56,000 bases of DNA. It comes from Symbiodinium natans (taxonomy: Eukaryota; Sar; Dinophyceae; Suessiales; Symbiodiniaceae). The stretch spans positions 55,001-111,000 of the forward strand of contig CAJNDS010002095.1 of the NCBI GenBank assembly GCA_905221605.1, in the 5' to 3' direction. The notes under the pieces are model-generated. The model saw only the letters and a list, made by a program, of their open reading frames with translations, was not told the DNA's origin and made no database searches. Shown piece by piece: positions 49,601-56,000 of this stretch (position 1 is the first letter of the stretch; every line of letters starts with the position of its first letter). A program made the position numbers and the translations under genes.

Positions 49601-51543
49601 AACCCTAAACCCCTAAAACCCTAAAACCCTAAACCCCAAACCCTCAACCCAAAACCCTATAACCCTCAACCCAAAACCCTAACCCCAAAAACCCTAAAAC
49701 CCTAAAAACCCTAAAACACCCAAACGCTAAACCCTAAACCCTAAACCCTGAACACTAAACCTAAACCTTACTTTCTTGTATCCCAAATTGCGAAGCCCCG
49801 GAACCCCAAACCCCTACAACCCTCAACCCCAAGCTGTCGAAGCCCCGCGGCGCAACTTGGACAGCTCCAATGGAACTCCTCAGGAGCAATGAACCTGGGT
49901 CTCAAAAGAAGCTTGCTTGTGGTGTTGGGTTTAGTTTAGGGTTGAGGGTTGAGGGTTTAGGGTTTAGGGTTTAGGGTGTAGGGTTTAGGGTTTAGGGTTT
50001 AGGGTTTAAGATTTAGGGTTTAGGGTTTAGGGTTTAAGGTTTAGGGCTTAGGGTTTAGGGTTTAGGGTGTAGGCTTAGGGTTTATAGGGTTTAGGGTTTA
50101 GGGTTTAGGGTTTAGGGTTTAGGCTAACCCCAAACCCTAAACTAAACCCTAAAAGGCAACCCTAGCAAAACTAGACCCTGGAGCAACCTAGGAATAAAAA
50201 GGGTAACGCTTTTGGGTTTAAGCGGATTATAAGGGAACCCTAAACCCTAAACCCTAAACCCTAAACCCTAAACCCTAAACCCTAAACCCTAAACCCTAAA
50301 AAGTCGAGCCTACTCCCGGTCCTAGAAAACCCTACATTTACCCTCAGCCCACCCACCCGCTGAAATGGGCAAACCGATGAGAGAATCCCGGGATATGGGG
50401 GTTTGACGAACATAGAGGACCCCTAAAATAGACTCCACATAGTAAATAATTGGTAGGATTCCCTTATAATACGGACCCCCAGAAGGTACCCCAATTTCGG
50501 AAACCACCAAATCTTGTATCACAAGTCCGAGGGGCATGGCACAAATCTCGCACGCCTGAGCGCAGTCGAAGTGACATTCGCACTCCCGAGGGGGGTGGGG
50601 GGATGGTGGGGGGTTGGGGACTCTCCAAAACCATGAAGCCCAAATGCCCTTTGAAAAACTCAAAGCCTCAACTTGAGCAAAAACCCTAAACCCCAAACCC
50701 CAAACCGCAAACCCCAAACCCCAAACCCCAAAGTCCTGGACATCCTGAAGCTCCAAAGCCTCCTCCTCCGCTGCTACTGCAGGGATTCGAGGGGTTGTAC
50801 CTTGGACCCTTACAGTTGTGCTTCTAGGGTCCCCTTTTCGAAGACCTTCAAGGTAATGTAAGGGCCGAGATTAGGAGGATATTAGGGGGAACCTTTAGGG
50901 GTAACATTTTGGGGGTAGCGAGTCTTAACCCCTTGGAGGGAAGGACCCCTCAAACGGGGAAAAGGGTGAATGAATAATTCGACTAGGGTTTTCAGGGTTA
51001 TTATCATCTATACCCTTAGAAGGGAATAAGTATTTATTCCTTGGGCTACCAGGGTGCTTAGGGCATTAAAAGCCGAAGACCCTAAAACCTAAAGCACAAC
51101 TCCAAACCCGCTAAACCCTAAACCCTAAACCCTAAACCCTAAACCCTAAACCCTAAACCCTAAACCCTAAACCCTAAACCCTAAACCCTAAACCCTAAAC
51201 CCGACAATTCCTAGGGCTAAAGGGGACCTTAGGGATCCTCATGTTGAAGCCAGCGACTGCCACGCGATCAGAGAGCCGGCTGGCTATCAGATGGTGGCCG
51301 GTGCGGGCGTACAAGCGCGCCTTGTGTTGAGGGTTTAGGGTTTGGGGTTTAGGGTTTAGGGTTTAGGGTTTGGGGTTTAGGGTTTGGGGTTTCGGGTACC
51401 GCTGTGTGTTTGGGGTGTAGGGTTTAGAGTTTAGGGTTTATAAGGGATTCGGCACGAACTTCTGTGCTGGGGCAATGGTTTCGGTTTTCGGGGTGCAGCT
51501 GGGGCGGGGTTTCGACAGAGCGCAAAATGCCGTCGGATGCCAT
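46696..51543 (-). CDS. One or more multi-exon genes, unknown, with cysteine-rich exons (provisional)
   Basis: Start ATG at 51543 (MASDGILRSVETPPQLHPEN) and stop TAA at 46696 after a hydrophobic exon (YGLALLMLCYTLLNNRAPRM). Exons in between: 51240-51316 (LYARTGHHLIASRLSDRVAV), 50735-50855, 50515-50595 (RECECHFDCAQACEIC), 50345-50395 (donor GTAAAT), 49800-49895 (PEEFHWSCPSCAAGLRQ), 49226-49320 joined in phase across an element to 48990-49089, 48745-48812 (CSCEVFNICQNCASDIM), 48410-48478 (KRLRGKIMKPGHLTSMKPLP), 48152-48250 and 47390-47500 (SLYGAKLLACKFIQRPENPT). The CxC/CxxC spacing suggests metal binding but fits no motif I can name. Whether this is one gene or two is not resolved. Confidence 0.4.
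48541..48621 (+). repeat. Long interrupted poly-G tract
   Basis: About 80 bp, almost all G, with potential for quadruplex formation. On the minus strand it would encode prolines but is more likely intronic. Confidence 0.9.
49090..49225 (-). mobile_element. Introner-like element, family D copy 3, exactly an intron
   Basis: Donor GTGAAC, acceptor GTCCCAAAG; the flanking exons 49226-49320 (FLYAKGIRKANPYLAVRVA) and the one ending at 49089 (RKHEAPSRGVFQLASQ) join in phase through a leucine codon. Arms TTGGGATTCTCCCCCTTCGTA and GGGGGAACGTCCCAA. Confidence 0.8.
49325..49750 (-). repeat. Variant telomere-like array (CCGTAAAA, CCCTAAAA, mixed)
   Basis: Six CCGTAAAA units (about 49345-49395), then mostly CCCTAAAA and increasingly degenerate units. 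Confidence 0.9.
49930..50120 (+). repeat. Interstitial (TTTAGGG)n array
   Basis: About 26 units with scattered changes. Confidence 0.9.
50170..50326. mobile_element. Family B element with a telomere array grown inside it
   Basis: Normal ends (TAGACCCTGGAGCAACCTAGG / CCGGTCCTAGA) but the internal GGGAACCTAAACCC has become GGGAACCCTAAA followed by about ten CCCTAAA units (50230-50300). Confidence 0.85.
50385..50510. mobile_element. Family G element copy 2
   Basis: Between exons 50515-50595 and 50345-50395; shares GTAGGATTCCCTTATAAT with 11655-11775. Confidence 0.6.
51110..51200 (-). repeat. Interstitial (CCCTAAA)n array
   Basis: Twelve perfect units in an intron. 50870-51060 to its left holds another element-like stretch with a TCTTAACCCC motif also seen at 30400-30440. 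Confidence 0.9.
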
Positions 51544-51576
51544 GTGAGTTGGGTCCAAAGTAGTCAAGAAAGCAGT

Positions 51577-53983
51577 TCAGGTGTGCAGGGTCCTCCGAAA
51601 AATGGATCTATGCGATGCGCGAGCAAGCAGCTTGCTTAGATCCAGGATAAGCCAATATACCCTATAGAATGCCATAACAACAACACTGCATCGAGTTGAT
51701 GCATGGGAGTACGATGCCAGCTGCCCATCCTGCTTTGATTTCATGCTTATCAGCACTAAAGCTCCCCAACCTCCACTCAACACTAAAAGCCTGAACCACC
51801 ACCTTCTACAAACCGCCCGCGCCCAAACCCAAAACCCCAACCCCTAACCCCGAATCCCACAAACACGAACCCCAAACCCCAGACCCCAAACCCCAAATGC
51901 AAATCCTAACCCCCAAACCCCAAACCCCTGAACCTCAAAGCCAAGACCCCAGCAGTAAACCCTAAACCCTGCACCCCTTAAACCCTAAATTTTAAATCCG
52001 AAACCTAAACCGTAAACACTCAACCCTGAACCCTTCTGCTGCCCGCGCGGCCCGTCGGGCCAGGAAGCGGCTGGCCAGAACTTGGGCCCAGCGAAGTGCC
52101 TGTTGATGCCTGGTTTAGGGTTTAGGGGATAGGGTTTAGGGTATAGGGTTTAGGGTTTAGGGTTTGGGGTCCGGGGTTTTGGGTTTGGGGTTTGGGGTTT
52201 AGGGTTTAGGGTTTAGGGTTTGCGGCTTGTGGTTTGGGTTTGGGGTTTCGGGTTTAGGGTTTGGGGTTTGGGGTTTAGGATTTGGGGTTTGGGGTTTATT
52301 GCTTAGGGTCTGGGATTTAGGGTTTAGGGTTTGGGGTTTAGGGCTTGGGGTTTAGGGTTTGTGGTTTGGTGTTTAGGGTTTGGGGTTTAGGATTTGGGTT
52401 TGAGGTTTAGGGTTTGGGGTTTAGGGTTTGGGGTTTGGGGTTGGGGTGTAGGGTTTGGGGTTTAGGGTTTGGGGTTTAGGGTTTGGGGTTTACGGTGTAG
52501 GGTTTGCGGTTTGGGGTTTGGGGTTTAGGGTCAGGGTTTAGGGTTTTGGGGTGTGGGGTTTTGGGTTTAGGGTTTGGGGTTTGGTTTGGGGTTTAGGGTT
52601 TGGGGTTTAGGGCTTAGGGTTTGGGGTTTAGGGTTTGGGGTTAAGGTTTTAGGGCTTGAGGTTTAGGGTTTGGGGTTTGGGGGTGTAGGGTTTGGAGTTT
52701 AGGGTTTAGGTTTTAGGGTTTGGGGTTTAAGGGTTTGGGGTTTAGGGTTTGGGGTTTAGGGTTTGGGGTTTAGGGTTTAGGGTTTGGGGTTTAGGGTTTA
52801 GAGTTTGTGATTTCGGGTTTGGGGTATAGGGTTTAGGGTTGACGGTGTTGAGGGGGTAGCTAGGGTTTAGGGTTTGGGGTTTAGGGTTTGGGGTTTGGTT
52901 TGGGGTTTAGGGTTTGGGGTTTAGGGCTTAGGGTTTGGGGTTTAGGGTTTGGGGTGTAGGTTTTAGGGCTTGGGGTTTAGGGTTTGGGGTTGGGGGTTTA
53001 GGGTTTGGGGTTTAGGGTTTGGGGTCTAGGGTTTGGGGTTTAGTTTAGAGTTTAGGTTTTAGGGTTTCGGGTTTAAGGGTTTGGGGTTTAGGGTTTGGGG
53101 TTTTGGGTTTGGGGTTTGGGGTTTAGGGTCTGTGGTTTAGGGTTTAGGGTATAGGGTTTAGGGTTGAGGGTGTTGAGGGGGTAGCTAGGGTTTAGGGTTT
53201 AGGTTTCGGGTCTTAGGGTTTAGGGTTCTAGTGTTTATGTAGGGTTTCAGGGTCTGAGGCTTGGGGGTGTTCGGTTCTTTTTAGGGTCAGGGTTTAGGGT
53301 TATAGGATTTCAACGTCTAGGGTTGCCTTCTACTGTTGGAACCATGCGCTCTTAGTATGGTCCTTTACACTTGCTTATCGGGATCCGAAGTGTGCGTCCT
53401 GATTACATATAACCCTAAACCCTAAACCCGGAAGCCTGAACCCTGAACCCTGAACCCTGAACCCTGAACCCTGAACCCTGAACCCTGAACCCTGAACCCT
53501 AAATCCTAAACCCTAAACCCTAAACCCTAAACCCTAAACCCCAAACCCCAAACCCTAAACCCTAAACCCTGAACCCTAAACTCTATAGCGCCCCACATGA
53601 CTCGCCTCAAGTCCGCGATGTCTTCTTCGGAGAGTGGCTGCAGATCCTACGGAGAATGGTCGAGGGCGTTCAGTTTATTTAGGGGGTTTAGGGTTTAGGG
53701 TTTGGGGCTTAGGACTTAGGGTTTGGGGTTTGGGGGTTAGGGTTTGGGGTTTGGGGTTTGGGGTTTGGGGTTTAGGGCTTAGGGTAGACCCTAAACCCTA
53801 AGCCATCAGCAAGCCCTATTTCTGCATTAAGCCCTTGACCCCGCATCCTAAACCCTAAGCCCTAAACCCAGCCCAGGTTTTGGGGGCTTTGGTTTGGGGT
53901 TTAGGGTTCGGGGTTCGGGGTTTAGTGTTTTCTATACAGCTCTCGAAGGACTTGCTGGGCTGGGTTTAGGGGAGGGTGGGAGT

Positions 53984-54014
<31 letters not shown>

Positions 54015-54962
54015 CGGGCTAAACCCTAAACCCTAAACCCTAAGCCTGAACCCTAAACCCTAAACCCTAAACCCTAAACCCTAAACCCTAAACCCTAAAC
54101 CCTAAACCCTAAACCCTAAACGGACCGCTACAAAGTAGCGCCTGCCTCTTGGAAGCGCGCGATCACCTGAGGATTGATCCTCGACCCGGAAGTTCTGAAA
54201 GCCTCCTAAAGTGCTCACAAGCCTTCCTTCAAACACACTTCAGGAGGAAGAAGGGAATGGATCTCAAAGGTCTTCCCTCAACCCTCTAAACGTGATAAAG
54301 CCTAACCCTAAACCCTAAACCCTAAACCCTAAACCCTAAACCCTAAACCCTAAACGCTAAACCCTCTGCTGAATGCTGCCTTCGGCTGCTCCATTGCATC
54401 CACGGCTCCTGAGCTGCATCATCTTGGCTTTTACTTCTCCAAAAAACAAGGAATCAAAAAAAGGCTGAGCTGCAGTATTATTAGGGTTTAGGGTTTAGGG
54501 TTTAGGGTTTAGGGTTTAGGGTTTAGGGGGCTAAGGGGTTAAGGGGATTAGGCGTTTGGGGTTTAGGGTTTAATGAAAAAGCCTCAGCTTCAGTATTGCC
54601 ACCAAAGTCGAAAGTTCCAAGTACGGGCCCTTAATGCGGGTCCCTTGCTATATAAACCTTAGACACACTATACATAACAAGGGCCCACACTTCAGATCCT
54701 CAAGAAGCAAGGGTAAGGGACCATACTAAGAACCCACAGTGCCAACCTTACTTGGAGGTGCATGGTACGTATTAACCAATTATAACTGTACTTATAACCC
54801 ACTTATAAGCCCCTTAGGTGCCCTAATATGGTTGTAAGTACAGTTCTAAGTACAACTATACTTGGCTATTAGGTACCATGAACCTCCAAGTAGACAAAGA
54901 AGGCAACCCAAGAAGTTTAAAGCTACTCCATTGGCTAAAGTAAGCTGGGTTTATAGAGTTCA

Positions 54963-55001
<39 letters not shown>

Positions 55002-55830
55002 GTGGCTGTACGTAGAACTGTTCGGCCCTGAGTGGGGGTCTAAGTGTTGCGGCTTTGAGTCTAGTGTAAAGGGGCCCTACGTCAAGGGTGTAGGGGAAGC
55101 CAAAAGGTTAAAGGTTACCTACTCAGCCACAAAGCTCCAAAATGCGACTTGAATGGAGAAAAAGAACACCAACCCCGTTTAGCAACGTGCACCCGCCCAA
55201 GGTTGTAGGAACGAACTCTGGCACAAGAGCATCAGACCTTTTCGGAGCTGCACGTTCTACGCCGGAAGGCCCTTCAAACCAGACCCTGAACATCCCTAAA
55301 CACCCCGAGGCTCTGAACCCTAAAACCCAAAACCCTAAAACCGAAACCCTGAGCCCTAAACCCAAATCCGAAACCCTAGCCATACACCTCAAAAATCCCA
55401 AGCCCGAACCCACGAACGCTTCGGAATCCTGTGGTCAATCCTCGAACCAGGTACCTCATATCCCCTAAATATGTTTAGCAAGACGAGTTTCGAAAGGCTC
55501 CGAACCCTCAGCCCTCACGACCCCAAGACCCCTTAGACTTACTTGTCCAAAACAGGCCGTATCAAAAGTTGAACGTCATCATTTCCGCAGAAGAAAAAAA
55601 CCAAAAACGTTGAAAGTTCAACTGTTGGCTTCCCAAAACCCCAAACCCAAAACCCAAAACCCAAAAACCCAAAACCCAAAACCCAAAACCAAAACCCCAA
55701 ACCCCAAAACCACAAACCCAAAGCCCTAAACCCTCATCTTCCCTGTGGCACTGAAAGGCCCTCAGACAGCCCAAGACGCTGAGGACTGGGAAGAGCAGCC
55801 TTTCCACAAGCAGCTGGTGCTCTAAGCCCC
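51577..55830 (-). CDS. Multi-exon gene, 5' end not resolved, unknown product
   Basis: Stop TGA at 51577. The last open stretch 51577-51800 has FYRVYWLILDLSKLLARASH and is probably more than one exon. Others: 52036-52110 (INRHFAGPKFWPAASWPDGP), 53582-53648 (LQPLSEEDIADLRRVMWGAI), 53930-53962, 54122-54194 (NFRVEDQSSGDRALPRGRRY, donor GTTTAGGG), 54366-54435, about 54900-54960, 55135-55285, 55412-55468, 55543-55621 (STFLVFFFCGNDDVQLLIRP; donor GTAAGT) and 55740-55815 (LLVERLLFPVLSVLGCLRAF). Joins not phased, so two genes are possible. Confidence 0.4.
52120..53230 (+). repeat. 1.1-kb mosaic TTTAGGG/TTTGGGG array with higher-order structure
   Basis: The largest repeat block. Marker segments recur at a fixed interval: GTGTTGAGGGGGTAGCTAGG near 52845 and 53169, and GGTTTGGTTTGGGGTTTAGG near 52579 and 52892. 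Confidence 0.85.
53405..53585 (-). repeat. CCCTGAA then CCCTAAA array
   Basis: Ten CCCTGAA units in a row (53437-53500) followed by CCCTAAA/CCCCAAA. Confidence 0.9.
53987..54120. repeat. Poly-G run followed by (CCCTAAA)n
   Basis: A run of about 28 G (53987-54014) then an array ending at the exon 54122-54194, for which it forms the GTTTAGGG donor on the minus strand. Confidence 0.9.
54612..54748. mobile_element. Family C element
   Basis: Immediately followed by the family A copy at 54749, as at the 33.8 kb locus. Confidence 0.7.
54749..54893. mobile_element. Family A element
   Basis: Arms TTACTTGGAGGTGCATGGTA and its mirror; abuts an exon candidate on its right (minus-strand donor within GTCTACTTGG). 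A poly-C run is at 54966-54997. Confidence 0.8.
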
Positions 55831-55894
55831 TAAACCCTAAACCCTAAACCCTAAACCCTAAACCCTAAACCCTAAACCTCCGCTCTCCAGTCGC

Positions 55895-55970
55895 CCTAGA
55901 ACCCCTAGAACCACTAGAACCCCTAGAACACCTAGAACCCCTAGAACCCCAGAACCCGCAGAACCCTTTG
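55895..55970 (-). repeat. CTAGAACCC minisatellite
   Basis: About eight imperfect copies of a 9-10 bp unit, apparently derived from a CCCTA-rich ancestor, next to a CCCTAAA array (55828-55880). The last 30 bp of the window hold nothing I can call. Confidence 0.8.
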
Positions 55971-56000
55971 AACCCTACACCCGGAGGCAGTTGGGGATCG

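Noticed and set aside
1-56000. Assembly artefact explaining all arrays
   Set aside because: Arrays differ in unit, length, purity and flanks, and exon phase is kept across several of them. Individual array and homopolymer lengths may still be wrong.

Overview
This window looks like nuclear DNA of a microbial eukaryote, most likely a dinoflagellate or close relative; the species cannot be named from it. Pointers are short exons separated by many small introns, GT, GC and GA donor sites used side by side, all readable genes on one strand (minus) with tiny gaps between them, and the plant/dinoflagellate-type telomere unit TTTAGGG. There is no operon structure, no Shine-Dalgarno site, no rRNA and no convincing tRNA. 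The defining oddity is that some seventy blocks of interstitial TTTAGGG/CCCTAAA, in both orientations, lie inside the introns and between the genes along all 56 kb.

Layout on the minus strand, right to left. (1) About 55.8-51.58 kb: 5'-incomplete gene ending at 51577. (2) A start at 51543, 33 bp downstream, then exons of one or more genes down to a stop at 46696, including two cysteine-rich exons. (3) Start at 46523: long gene for a multi-pass membrane protein running towards 37.16 kb, with weak Piezo-channel resemblance. (4) 37162-34996, (5) 34971-31061 and (6) 31010 to about 26.18 kb: three further genes of unknown product. (7) 25915-21775: gene of at least 14 exons with a reading-phase-consistent model. 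(8) 21605-19582: ten-exon gene, phase-consistent. (9) Start at 19500 and a long series of exons continuing to about 2 kb. (10) 1451-516: a complete three-exon aspartate/glutamate-racemase-family gene, the only product I recognise with confidence.

Introns and gaps hold three kinds of material: telomere-unit arrays (perfect, degenerate, or locally fixed variants); at least ten families of about 90-160 bp elements with terminal inverted repeats, several of which coincide with introns (introner-like); and long poly-G/poly-C runs. Exons were found by reading the unique islands between arrays. Where three or more neighbouring exons join in phase the model is trusted; isolated islands are given as candidates, because GC-rich islands are often open on both strands. 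Most long ORFs in the window are translated telomere repeat (ending in ...LNPKP or reading GFRV/GLGF) or antisense shadows, and are not annotated.
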